Shown piece by piece: positions 34,701 through 45,632 of a DNA stretch of 64,000 bases. Both the position numbers and the translations under genes were made by a program. The DNA is from Armatimonadetes bacterium UBA1398 (lineage in GTDB: Bacteria > Armatimonadota > Zipacnadia > UBA1398): NCBI GenBank assembly GCA_002305165.1, contig DBQI01000066.1, positions 111,391 through 175,390 on the forward strand, written 5' to 3'. Positions within the stretch are counted from its first letter, which is position 1. Each line of letters starts with the position of its first letter. Below the pieces are notes generated by a model. That model did not search any database. It saw nothing but the letters and a program-made list of their open reading frames with translations, and was not told the origin of the DNA.

Positions 34701-35590
34701 ATGACGCGAGCCTCGAGGTGAATGGTCTCCTTGATGGGCGACGCCCCCTCGGTGAGCGGAGGCAGTGACACTGTGACAGCGGCGCCATGCTCGATGGGAC
34801 CCTCGATCCGCCAGTGGCGGCGGAAGCGCTGTCCCGGGAGCAAGTCGTTCGGTGCGGGGGCTTCGTTCAGGGGATCGGCCTCCACGCCCGGAGGCAGGTC
34901 GAGCGCCATGTCCCCGAGGGCGCACGGCTCGTCGCCCAGATTGGACACGCGGACGTGGAGTATGCGACGGCCCTCGAGGACGTCAATCTGATCGATGGCC
35001 AGGTAGGGGCCGAGCCGTTCAGCCCACTCGATGTCATCGAGAATCAACTCGGACCCACCCCCCGTGAGGCGTGGGCTGACCTGGACCCACCGAACTCCGG
35101 GATAGGCGCGGAAGTCGTAGGCGACAACGCCATGGTGCCACTGCCCGTCGTCCACGTGGCTGCGAGGCACATCGAAGTAGGCGCGTGATGCGGTCAGATC
35201 CTCGAAGGGCTCATCGGTCATGGGAATGACGTTGAACCGCATCAGGGCATCCTCGTCGGCCCGAACCACCCGGTACCAGAAGGTGACCGCGCCCCTGAGT
35301 GGCTCGAGCATGGCGCCCTGGGCGCCGGAGCCCGGCGACCAAGCGCGGTTCAGTCCCGTCTCCGGCACATCAGCATCGATGGGCCTGATGAGGCGGAACG
35401 CGGCGTCGCCAGAGCGCGCCTCGCCCGTGAGCTCGCCCTGCCCAAGGATCTCCCAGTCGACCGGAAGACCGTTGTCGCCAGCCTCGAAACCCCCGTTTGA
35501 GAGGACCTCGGGGTCCTGAGCGGGACATGTCGACCTAAGGGCAACGAGCAGCAGAATGGGCAGGCTCCGAGTCAAGAGTCGGCGCAACAT
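31727..35590 (-). CDS. 1287-residue secreted protein with Ig-like and alpha/alpha-toroid domains
   Basis: The ATG chosen has AGGAGG five bases upstream and is followed by a clean signal peptide (LLTRSLPILLLVALRSTCPAQ). Residues ~27-190 form a CBM-like jelly roll (VLSNGGFEAGDNGLPVDWE). Two Ig-like domains resembling NPCBM-associated NEW3 modules follow (HVRVSNLGDEPCALGDMAL, TLGAKNYGPASSGPLSLEL). From about residue 740 to 1110 there is a helical toroid (WWQTVGGGHLLSQKTPASPHFAWDLERAARIT, YWELGDLGGSELGTNARNALDLLRYARVT, WEVPAHVPDIIAAADAI). A C-terminal sandwich ends the protein. The toroid recalls polysaccharide lyases and six-hairpin glycosidases, but no catalytic set could be fixed. The sugar isomerases on either side support a glycan-degradation role. 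Confidence 0.82.
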   Translation of the reverse strand: MLRRLLTRSLPILLLVALRSTCPAQDPEVLSNGGFEAGDNGLPVDWEILGQGELTGEARSGDAAFRLIRPIDADVPETGLNRAWSPGSGAQGAMLEPLRGAVTFWYRVVRADEDALMRFNVIPMTDEPFEDLTASRAYFDVPRSHVDDGQWHHGVVAYDFRAYPGVRWVQVSPRLTGGGSELILDDIEWAERLGPYLAIDQIDVLEGRRILHVRVSNLGDEPCALGDMALDLPPGVEADPLNEAPAPNDLLPGQRFRRHWRIEGPIEHGAAVTVSLPPLTEGASPIKETIHLEARVIAYSLMVDPPVVEPGQEATVTLGAKNYGPASSGPLSLELTLPDALELVGPLPEAGPVEQGEWATHGLRVRALPPTPSATIQGVARIGDEEWPVAGSVVIAPPPGPDAVTVQSGDLRLLVAQSPWGAGPVRIEARSEGEWRPVGWLPHLGRVTTVDPDGVDETVVLCGRAEAMPGGVSFNGSTADSSGALWQSDVSIAMTSTPGLVSLSYRVRCDRDRSVRSFEGPALRISAQGDEGLLPGVEWVEGEDETSSNRDLALSLPDRLRYVPDGYDLTMPLVAVRGGEVTTALLWDIHQRWDQGHDKPAVYFSRPGYLAGSHDAAMGLFAPSVGEGWLDENQVQAEAPYPLEAGRSLRLDASLLVRTESTSVLDAVDVWLDRYGLPEPGTPPRGDWISEVEFSARAYMESLYDEEEGDWWQTVGGGHLLSQKTPASPHFAWDLERAARITNDPARAEVYREWAARMTDTAGYPPQGFDGGLEYSNGSEWLSILAGAAKAALASQREDGSWGYPADREGEGVFADTDYWELGDLGGSELGTNARNALDLLRYARVTGDERAYEAGIRALEYMDRFTVPRAGQVWEVPAHVPDIIAAADAIEAYLEAYRFDGDTYWRDCAVYWAMAGVPFVYLWGEPERPYLPYASIAVYGGTFYVMNWIGRPVQWCGLNYATALRQLAEFDDTQDWARLAEGILISALHQQSTEDVDVALWPDWIGAREGDKSAWLFSPMKLCEHLYAMLGVPSFPRTAIIGEGQERLHLSTMGDVLQAAFEGGTLTVDTRLDERVRSRLLIGPIAPPGEVLVDGGLVYQAPGPDGWAYLARYAVLSVPLPGGGEHQVRVAGVTRASLPEPPPLVTELAFEFEGSGEGWLPQNDVSPLAVEDGALAFRVTGTDPYVVREAMEVPTHLGDTLTIRMSLDMPTVAQVFWATEDSPRFTEGLSFAFTPIADGEMHEYSFPVGLHPEWPDRTLTMLRIDPTSGEPASVAIDRVVLAGGAP

Positions 35591-35722
35591 CGTACCTCCT
35601 GGGGTGTGGCTAGCGGTGTCTTCCGGCGAGGGGCGCCCGGTCCCTCCGCGCTGTCTTGCCCCCTCTGCCCGAATGGCGTACGGTCGCTTCGACTTAGGCC
35701 GCATCCCGTGGAGAGCCCCGGC

Positions 35723-35908
35723 GTGGCACACCAGCCCAAGAGACCATTCGGCCTCCAGAGCTACCTAGTCGTGCCTAAGGGAGACACCGCTCTCTCTCCC
35801 GGCGACCGGCTCACCGTGGTCATCGAGGCCGGCTCCCAGGCCGACTACGAGCACTGGCTCCGGGCTATTCGGCACGGCGCTCTCGGTGACGAGGATCCCC
35901 AGCCGTAG
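35723..35908 (+). CDS. Small hypothetical protein
   Basis: A 61-residue frame starting at GTG, with GGAGAG about eight bases upstream. The protein is coherent (RPFGLQSYLVVPKGDTALS, DRLTVVIEAGSQADYEHWLRAI) and reads as two or three strands and a helix, unlike the surrounding spurious frames. It is divergent from the 1287-residue gene and converges on the second isomerase. Family unknown; it could also be the tail of a decayed gene. Confidence 0.45.
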   Translation: MAHQPKRPFGLQSYLVVPKGDTALSPGDRLTVVIEAGSQADYEHWLRAIRHGALGDEDPQP

Positions 35909-35945
35909 ATCCCGCCGCGCCCCCACCTTCGCCGCCAGAACCGGC

Positions 35946-36818
35946 CTACACCGCCTCCCGCAGCAGGCCCTGGATGTTCGTGAGGCAGATGCGGCTGCCG
36001 GCCTCGGCCCCCTCGGTGTACTTCTCTCCGCCCGGCTGGTTCATCAGTTCCGCCGTCAGCTCCGCGGAGGGGCGCCAATGGGTCTCCAGGCTGCAGTAGC
36101 CCCTGTAGCCATCCCGGCGCAGCGCGGCGAACTGCTCCCGCCAGCCCACCTGTCCTTCGCCGACCGGGGTGTGAGTCCGCTCCCCATCGGGCAGCCGCAC
36201 ACTGTCCTTCATGTGGATATGCACGATGTCATCCTTGATGAGCTCGTAGCCGTCGGGCAGTGGCAGCGGCACGTCATCAGGCATGTAGACCTGGTTGGAG
36301 GGATCCCAGATCGCCTTCACGGAGTCGGCGCCCAGGCGGTCGAGGAACCGCCGAAGCTCCTGGGCCGATCCGATGTGGCATGCCGCCTCGTTCTCGATGC
36401 CAAGCACGGCGCCCTCGCCATCGAGGATGCGGAGAGGCTCGTCGAACCACTTGCAGATCTCCTCGATGAGGCCCTCATCGGGGTCTCGGGTCCGCCAGAA
36501 GGTGAACCCTCGGATCAGGTTGGTGCCCAGGGCCCGCCCTAAGGCGATGCACCGCCGGAGGATGGTGAGATGCTCTCGGTAGGCCGACTCATCTCCCAGG
36601 TCGCACTTCAGGAAGGGCGAGGCAATGCACGCGACATCGAGCCTCGAAGCCTCGATCAGGGACTGGATGCGTGCAACATCGCCCGCATCGTTCTGGTGGG
36701 GCCCCTTGGCCCAGGCGCTGCGGAGCTCGATGCCATCCAGGCCAAACTCCCGGCACACACTGAGGGCATGGCCGAGGTCCTGGCTGATCTCATCCGTGAA
36801 GCACGCTAGCTTGAACAT
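35946..36818 (-). CDS. Sugar phosphate isomerase/epimerase (second paralogue)
   Basis: A 290-residue TIM barrel of the AP-endonuclease-2/IolE-like family. The ATG is preceded by GGGAGG at about nine bases and begins FKLACFTDEISQDLGHALSV. Metal-site acids appear in VLGIENEAACHIG, VKAIWDPSNQVYMP, DIVHIHMKDSV and YCSLETHW. EISQDLGHALSVCREFGLDGIELR is typical of hydroxypyruvate-isomerase-like or inosose-dehydratase-like members. Cytoplasmic, no signal peptide. It differs clearly in sequence from the isomerase at 31 kb and lies on the opposite strand, so it is not a recent duplicate. Confidence 0.9.
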   Translation of the reverse strand: MFKLACFTDEISQDLGHALSVCREFGLDGIELRSAWAKGPHQNDAGDVARIQSLIEASRLDVACIASPFLKCDLGDESAYREHLTILRRCIALGRALGTNLIRGFTFWRTRDPDEGLIEEICKWFDEPLRILDGEGAVLGIENEAACHIGSAQELRRFLDRLGADSVKAIWDPSNQVYMPDDVPLPLPDGYELIKDDIVHIHMKDSVRLPDGERTHTPVGEGQVGWREQFAALRRDGYRGYCSLETHWRPSAELTAELMNQPGGEKYTEGAEAGSRICLTNIQGLLREAV

Positions 36819-36895
36819 CGTCTGAGCCTCCCTAAGGCGAGTGCCCGAAGGTTCGACGCGCCTGCGGCGCGGCCCTGCGAAGGATGGAAAGGGGG

Positions 36896-38863
36896 CTAGA
36901 AGGCTGAGCTTGCGCGGGTGAACTCGAACTCGACCCGATCGCGGGATGTGGAGTAGACCAGGCGGGCCTCTGACTGCCCCAGTCGACGCCCAAGGCCAAC
37001 GCTGTAGTCCTCGAAGGAGTACGTCGCGGTGCGGCTGATGGTGCCCACGAGCGACAGGGTCCACTTCCGCTGGAACTCCCAGGAGGCGTACCCGTAGGCG
37101 GTGAACCGGTTCGAGTCCAGATCCTGCACCGCGTTCGCCACGAGACTGAAGGGATGGGAGCTCATGCTAAAGTACTGCAGCCGCGCGCGGAGGTTGTGGC
37201 GGGTCCCGTTCAGATAGCGCCCTCCCGCCCGTTGGCTCATGTCGTACCCCACGCTGAAGCTGCCTGTCCGGCTGAATCGGAGACTCGCGTCAACGCCGAG
37301 GACGCTCGCCCACTCCAACTCACCGTTCGTGCGCTGCTCCACCTCCCCCGAGGCCCGAGGCGATAGGGTGAGGTTCCCCACAATGTTCCAGGCTCTGCGT
37401 GGCCGGATGCTGGCCGACAGGCCGGCCCGCCCATATGGAGCGTTGGACCATACATCGCGCTCCAGTCCCAGATCTAGAGAGTAGCCCAGGTTGAACCCGC
37501 CGATGGTCTCCGGGGCGAACCGACGCGACCAGTCCACGTACCAGTTCGTGTCGACCCCCTCGCCGCCGAACCAACTCGCCGTGACCATCTGGGATCCTCG
37601 GCCCATCTGCTTGAACACATTGCTGTAGGCGCTCACGTACCGGTGCTGCGGCCACGCGACACTGGCGCTTCCCTGGGTGCTCTCACCGAAGGAGTGGTTG
37701 TGGCTCACCCGGGCTCCCCAGTCCCGTTGGCCCAGGCCATCGATGAGCACCGACCCCCCGTCGCCCTCATCGCTCTCCCACTCGCCCTCAATGTCAGCGT
37801 ACCAGCCCTGCCGCCCATAGAAGGCGCCCGCCGGACTCCCATGGCGCACCCGTAACGCGCCCGTGAAGTGCTCGCCTGTCGCGAAGTAGTACGGGTAATC
37901 GATGAACAACCCACCAGGGTAGGTGAAGCCGATGAGCTGCGGGAAGGCGCTTGCGCCTCCGATGATGCCACCCAGATCGATGACTTGGGCGGACATGGTC
38001 AGCACATGGAAGCCATCGTAGTAGATGCGAGCGTGCTCCAGGGTCAGCTTGTCGCCCGGATGTAGCAGCGCGCGGCGGCACTTCACGACGAGGGTCGACT
38101 CCTCCAAGTCCCACATCCGGAACTTGTCCTCTGGAGCCCACCACTGACTCTCCGTGAAATCGTCGTCGATGAAGCTCATGGCCCGTGCCTCAGGCTCGAC
38201 CAGGAAGGCAACGCCGTGGGTGCCGTCCTCCCGGAACTCCACGTAGAGGTTCTTGGCCACCAACTGCTGCTCGCCATTGGTGACGATGGCGTTCGTCGCC
38301 TTGAGCTCGTAGGGCGGGAAGATACGGAACTGTAGCTGCTCAGCCGTGATCTTGAACCGGCGGAACTCGAACTCGACCTTCCCATAGCCAACCATCAGCG
38401 CGTCGCTCTCGCGGAAGGCCAGGTAGTCTTCCGCCTTGATGCGAGCTACCCGACTCCCCTCGTCGGTCCCGCCCTCCTCCTGGGTGATGCTGATGACCTC
38501 GGCCCGCTCCGCCCGTCGGCCGTTCGCGATGGCCGTGATCACCGCGTCGGTGTCACTGTCGCCGCCCGAGTAGAATCGAACTCGCGCAATGCCGTTGAAC
38601 GTCGTGGCTGTGGTGTCCTCGAGCCGGCCTGCGGTTGAGGTGAGCCCTACTTCGGTGCCATCAGGGACCGGATCGCCAGAGTGGGTCAGAACGTTGATCT
38701 CCAGAATGACGGAGTCGGTATCATCGGCGAGCACCCAGTGACGGCTTGGCGTAATGGTGATTCGGCCGACCTCATCATCGAACTGGGCCAACACACATGG
38801 CGCGAGACAGCACCCCAAGAGGGCCGCGAGCACTCTCGCAAAGGCATGGCCGGCACGAACCAT
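36896..38863 (-). CDS. Outer-membrane beta-barrel with Ig-like and OstA/LptD-like domains
   Basis: A 655-residue exported protein with a signal peptide (RVLAALLGCCLAPCVLAQ). Residues ~30-125 read as an invasin-type Ig domain (ILEINVLTHSGDPVPDGTEVGLTSTAGRL). An OstA/LptA-like beta-jellyroll follows (RIKAEDYLAFRESDALMVGYGKVEFEF, ELKATNAIVTNGEQQLVAKNL, DKLTLEHARIYYDGF). Residues ~310-655 alternate in beta-hairpin fashion (GALRVRHGSPAGAFYGRQGWYADIEG, SLRFSRTGSFSVGYDMS, ARLVYSTSRDRVEFEF) and end in Phe, the usual recognition residue for barrel insertion. LptD has OstA and barrel domains but no Ig domain, and the barrel here looks too small for canonical LptD. It shows the host is diderm. Probably a specialised outer-membrane protein of the surface cluster. 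Confidence 0.8.
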   Translation of the reverse strand: MVRAGHAFARVLAALLGCCLAPCVLAQFDDEVGRITITPSRHWVLADDTDSVILEINVLTHSGDPVPDGTEVGLTSTAGRLEDTTATTFNGIARVRFYSGGDSDTDAVITAIANGRRAERAEVISITQEEGGTDEGSRVARIKAEDYLAFRESDALMVGYGKVEFEFRRFKITAEQLQFRIFPPYELKATNAIVTNGEQQLVAKNLYVEFREDGTHGVAFLVEPEARAMSFIDDDFTESQWWAPEDKFRMWDLEESTLVVKCRRALLHPGDKLTLEHARIYYDGFHVLTMSAQVIDLGGIIGGASAFPQLIGFTYPGGLFIDYPYYFATGEHFTGALRVRHGSPAGAFYGRQGWYADIEGEWESDEGDGGSVLIDGLGQRDWGARVSHNHSFGESTQGSASVAWPQHRYVSAYSNVFKQMGRGSQMVTASWFGGEGVDTNWYVDWSRRFAPETIGGFNLGYSLDLGLERDVWSNAPYGRAGLSASIRPRRAWNIVGNLTLSPRASGEVEQRTNGELEWASVLGVDASLRFSRTGSFSVGYDMSQRAGGRYLNGTRHNLRARLQYFSMSSHPFSLVANAVQDLDSNRFTAYGYASWEFQRKWTLSLVGTISRTATYSFEDYSVGLGRRLGQSEARLVYSTSRDRVEFEFTRASSAF

Positions 38864-38985
38864 CTGGCCTATCCCTGTCGTGGCTTGCGCGCTGCCGGCT
38901 CCCGAGGCTGAGTTCCAGCGGCCCGCTCATTAGACATTCCCTTCAAGGGAGCCGCCTTCCTTCCGCCTCACCCAACCATGCAGAA

Positions 38986-39013
38986 GCGGGGCCCCGTAGA
39001 TCCGGGACCCCGC
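38986..39013 (-). terminator. Terminator of the 996-residue surface-protein gene
   Basis: GCGGGGCCCC and GGGACCCCGC form a 10-bp stem with one mismatch and an 8-base loop, about 50 bases past the stop on the minus strand and before the barrel gene. Confidence 0.65.
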
Positions 39014-39060
39014 CACAGTAACTACAACCCAGTGCGGGCGCAAGGTTCACGCCCACTCCC

Positions 39061-42051
39061 CTAGTTCACGGACAGGCCCGCCACCTGGCTCACTCGCCCG
39101 CCCTCCGTTGAGTGAGCAGTGACCCTCACGGTGTAGCGACCGCTCGGGACGACGGAGCCTTGATCGCTGCGCCCATCCCATGTCGCTACATTACGCCCCG
39201 CCACGGCGACCTCGCCGCTCTGAACCGTCCGCACCACGCGCCCGGCGGCGTTCATCACGACAACGTCCACCTCGGCGTCCGCAGAGAGGGTGTAAGCGAT
39301 GGATGCGCCGCCACGGGCCAAGGTCTCTGTGGTGACCGAAGCGATCTGGAGCCCGCGCTCCCGGGTGCTGACGAGGATACGGAAGCGGCGGCTCGCCCCC
39401 TCCTCCGAGCTCGTGAAGGAGTAGGCGGCCTCGGTGCGCATGAAGACACGCTCGCCGGTCTGGACGTCCTCAAGTACCAAACTCAGCTCACGAGGCAACT
39501 GATGGATGCTTGGCCAGTCAACAGTCACCGTCTCGTTCGGGATGTTCGTGTTCACGACCATCTCGTAGCCAAGATCGGCCGACATGGTTCGCACATCGTG
39601 GGCATAGAGACTGCCAGGCCCGAGTTCGTCCGACTTGACGAAGGCGAGCTGCACGTACGCTCCCAGGGGCGGCGGCTCCGGGATGCTCATCGCGGTCACG
39701 CCCCGAGTGGCGGTCTCGCTGGCCACACCCATGAAGTTGCTGCTGTCAGCGGCCGTCGCACTCTGCGCACGGACCTGGAGTAGCCAATCGCCGAGCGTGT
39801 TGGCGCCCATCGCCTTGGCGAGCGCCTCCTCGGTGCCGTTGCCGCCAACTGAGCGGGCGGACAACTCCCCTACGGGCGGGACCGCTCCCCGGGCGGCAGG
39901 CGGCTCGATGATCATCTCCATCGAGACGTTGGTCAGGATCCAGTAGCCCTGCCACGGGTTCAGGGCGACATCTTCGCCATAGGCCATGGCGTATCCGCCG
40001 CGCCCATTGTTCGCCTCAGGATCCCATTCCCAGACGACGCCCGGCAGCCAGCCACTCTCCCACGCGTCCCGGTAGCTCCGAACACGGCCGCGGTAGAGGA
40101 AGCCGACTTCGCCGAGCAGCGCCGGGTAGCTGTAGGGGTTGCCAATCATGTTGAAGCCGCCGTAGCTGACCGGCACGTCGAAACGCCCGATGAGGGGGAC
40201 GGTGACCTCCTCGACATCGTTCAGGAATGTCGAGCCCGGGGGCACCTGGATCCGAGCCCGCTCGGTTACCCTCACGAAGAAGGACCGCCCGGGTTGCAGC
40301 TGGCCCGCGAGCCCGTTGGGATAGGTGTCCCATTCGCCGCGGGACGGGTCGAACCGATAGATGCCGTAGGGCCGGAGCGGCTCCCCGGTAGCCACGCTCG
40401 AGTAGTCCAGCCCGTAGAGCGGGTCAGGGTCCTGGACCCCGAAGGGCACGGAGAACATATCGAATTGGCCGCCTGGTCTGTCGTCAGGCGTCGGCGGTGG
40501 CACAATCACCGGGGTCAACGCATGGGGCAGTGCCGGCAGGCTGACCGGTCGAGTGACCGTTCGGGAATGCACACCACCCGCAACCTCGCCGGTGAACTGG
40601 AACTTGATGTTCAGGTTCCCGTACTTCGGGTTGGCGGGATCCGGTTTCACCTTCCAGGAGACGCCCGAGGTCTCTCCTGGCCTTAGCCGCCCTATGGTCT
40701 GGGTCCCCGTCGTCGTGCCATCCTCCATCAGGAGACCCTCGGGCAGAACGACCGTAACCGCCCCGTTCCGGAGCTGACCGGCCTCCAGGGCACCCAGGTC
40801 GGTGTCGCGATTGGTGAGGTAGCCGCCCACCTCGAAGGTGCCATCCGCGTCCATGGCATACTCGTACTCGCCAGTGTCCGGGTCCTCCACGAGGCGGATT
40901 GCCGGTCGGGCCGCCGCGCTCGCGTGCAGCGGCGAGTCCACAACCTCCGAAGCCCAGCGGTTACCCAGGAAGAGCTGGAAGGAGTCGCTCGCGCCCGGCT
41001 CGATCGTCACTGCCTGGAAGAAATAGTGGGCCGCCATGGCGGAGGCGCCGTCGACGATCTGGTCGCCGTCCATCGCGCCCTGCCAAAGCGTCCGCACACC
41101 CGGGTCCTCGCGCACGAACTCGATCCGCTCAACGCGGGGATTGCTGCCGCCCGTTGCGGTATCGCGGACCGCGACGTAGCCGACGGCCTGGCTCCCGTCA
41201 TCCGAGTAGCTGACCCAGCCCGTCGGAATGCCGCTGGCGCCTAGCACCGCTGCGTCGTAGGCCGTCTCCTTCTCGACGGAGGTGTAACCCGCTGGGAACA
41301 CCGCGCCCTGGGAGCCACCCATCATGCCGTATCCGCCGCCCGTTATCAGGGGCTGTGGACGATGACGGAAGCGCAGCGACACCTGCTTCGGGTCGGTGCC
41401 CCGGTTCGTCACTGTGTAGCGTATGCGGGCGAGCCCGCGGTAGGGGGCCACGTACTGGGTGACGAGGAGATCTTCATCGTCGATGTAGAAGCTGCGTACG
41501 ATGTGCGTCACGCCGTCGATGACCTCGCGCCCCATCCCGCCCGGGGTCCCGTAGTCATCCTCGCCAAAGACGTAGTACGCATAGCCCTCCGCCTGGCGGG
41601 TGGCCGCCCCCGGAGCGCCTCCGCCTCCGCCTCCACCACCACCACCGCCGCCTCCGCCACTGCCTCCACCATCGGTATCGGCAGTGACGCTGGCCACGGC
41701 AATGGTCGCGTACTGGTCGATACCAGCTACGATGGGATCGCCGCTGATATACGCCATGTGAAGGCTGGTCACGCTCCGGCCGTCATCGCCGACCGACAGG
41801 GGCTCCCCGCCAGTGTTGCGGATGTAGATCTTGGACTGCATCAGGGGGTGGATGCCGAGATCCTTGTCGTCTTTGACGACCGATGCACCCACATAGATGC
41901 GCACGTAGTCGTTCTCAACCGAATCCGACACAAAGAGCAGGCTGGGCCGCATGTCAGGCTGCGCATGAGCCGGCAGCGCCGCCGCGCCCACTATAGCCAG
42001 CAGGCTGAGCACGAGCCACGTCCGCCCCGTCCGGTTAGCAGAAGATACCAT
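39061..42051 (-). CDS. 996-residue surface protein with shared C-terminal tail (FlgD-like Ig)
   Basis: The ATG chosen follows AAGGAGG by about 11 bases and starts a signal peptide (TWLVLSLLAIVGAAALPAHAQ). Residues ~130-155 are a near-pure Gly tract; beta-rich regions follow. The C-terminal ~450 residues carry an ordered set shared with two neighbours: a PGRSFFVRV/MIGNPYSYP module, a SxNFMGVASE...IPEPPPLGAYVQLAF module, a VDWPSIHQLPRELSLVLEDVQTGE module and a final FlgD-like Ig domain (DVVVMNAAGRVVRTV, ATWDGRSDQGSVVPSGRYTV). FlgD-like Ig tails cap secreted proteins in several uncultured phyla. The N-terminal function is unknown; no catalytic site was seen. Confidence 0.85.
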   Translation of the reverse strand: MVSSANRTGRTWLVLSLLAIVGAAALPAHAQPDMRPSLLFVSDSVENDYVRIYVGASVVKDDKDLGIHPLMQSKIYIRNTGGEPLSVGDDGRSVTSLHMAYISGDPIVAGIDQYATIAVASVTADTDGGGSGGGGGGGGGGGGGGAPGAATRQAEGYAYYVFGEDDYGTPGGMGREVIDGVTHIVRSFYIDDEDLLVTQYVAPYRGLARIRYTVTNRGTDPKQVSLRFRHRPQPLITGGGYGMMGGSQGAVFPAGYTSVEKETAYDAAVLGASGIPTGWVSYSDDGSQAVGYVAVRDTATGGSNPRVERIEFVREDPGVRTLWQGAMDGDQIVDGASAMAAHYFFQAVTIEPGASDSFQLFLGNRWASEVVDSPLHASAAARPAIRLVEDPDTGEYEYAMDADGTFEVGGYLTNRDTDLGALEAGQLRNGAVTVVLPEGLLMEDGTTTGTQTIGRLRPGETSGVSWKVKPDPANPKYGNLNIKFQFTGEVAGGVHSRTVTRPVSLPALPHALTPVIVPPPTPDDRPGGQFDMFSVPFGVQDPDPLYGLDYSSVATGEPLRPYGIYRFDPSRGEWDTYPNGLAGQLQPGRSFFVRVTERARIQVPPGSTFLNDVEEVTVPLIGRFDVPVSYGGFNMIGNPYSYPALLGEVGFLYRGRVRSYRDAWESGWLPGVVWEWDPEANNGRGGYAMAYGEDVALNPWQGYWILTNVSMEMIIEPPAARGAVPPVGELSARSVGGNGTEEALAKAMGANTLGDWLLQVRAQSATAADSSNFMGVASETATRGVTAMSIPEPPPLGAYVQLAFVKSDELGPGSLYAHDVRTMSADLGYEMVVNTNIPNETVTVDWPSIHQLPRELSLVLEDVQTGERVFMRTEAAYSFTSSEEGASRRFRILVSTRERGLQIASVTTETLARGGASIAYTLSADAEVDVVVMNAAGRVVRTVQSGEVAVAGRNVATWDGRSDQGSVVPSGRYTVRVTAHSTEGGRVSQVAGLSVN
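41616..41670 (-). repeat. Gly-codon tract in the 996-residue surface-protein gene
   Basis: About 18 consecutive codons on the minus strand encode Gly, with one Ser (GGC, GGA and GGT mixed). The mixed codons make replication slippage less likely than in a pure repeat; it probably forms a flexible linker. Confidence 0.85.
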
Positions 42052-42097
42052 AGCGCGAGTGTCCTCCTTCGCGGCCACCTCGCTCGGCCGCCTATCG

Positions 42098-45400
<3,303 letters not shown>

Positions 45401-45555
45401 CTGGACAAAGCCCCTTTACTTCTCACTTGCCGCGGCTCCCGTGAGCCCCAGACACGGAACCGACTGGAACGCACTATTCACCTCAGGCCGCTGACCCTAC
45501 GCGTTCATGTGCTAGAGACGTCCACCCTCTGACCCCGGTCTCGGTCAAACGCCTA

Positions 45556-45589
45556 CTCGGCCCAAGGCCGGTTGCAGCCTCGGGCCGAG
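45556..45589 (-). terminator. Terminator of the CsgG-like gene
   Basis: CTCGGCCC and GGGCCGAG form a perfect 8-bp stem with an 18-base loop that can fold further (GGCC). It lies about 45 bases after the stop on the minus strand, before the subtilisin gene. Confidence 0.55.
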
Positions 45590-45632
45590 AGGTAGCTCAA
45601 GCACACACTGCGCGCTTCCGGCCCAGCTCTGA

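Noticed and set aside
41616..41670. RTX-type calcium-binding repeats
   Set aside because: The tract is plain Gly without the GGxGxD nonapeptide pattern.
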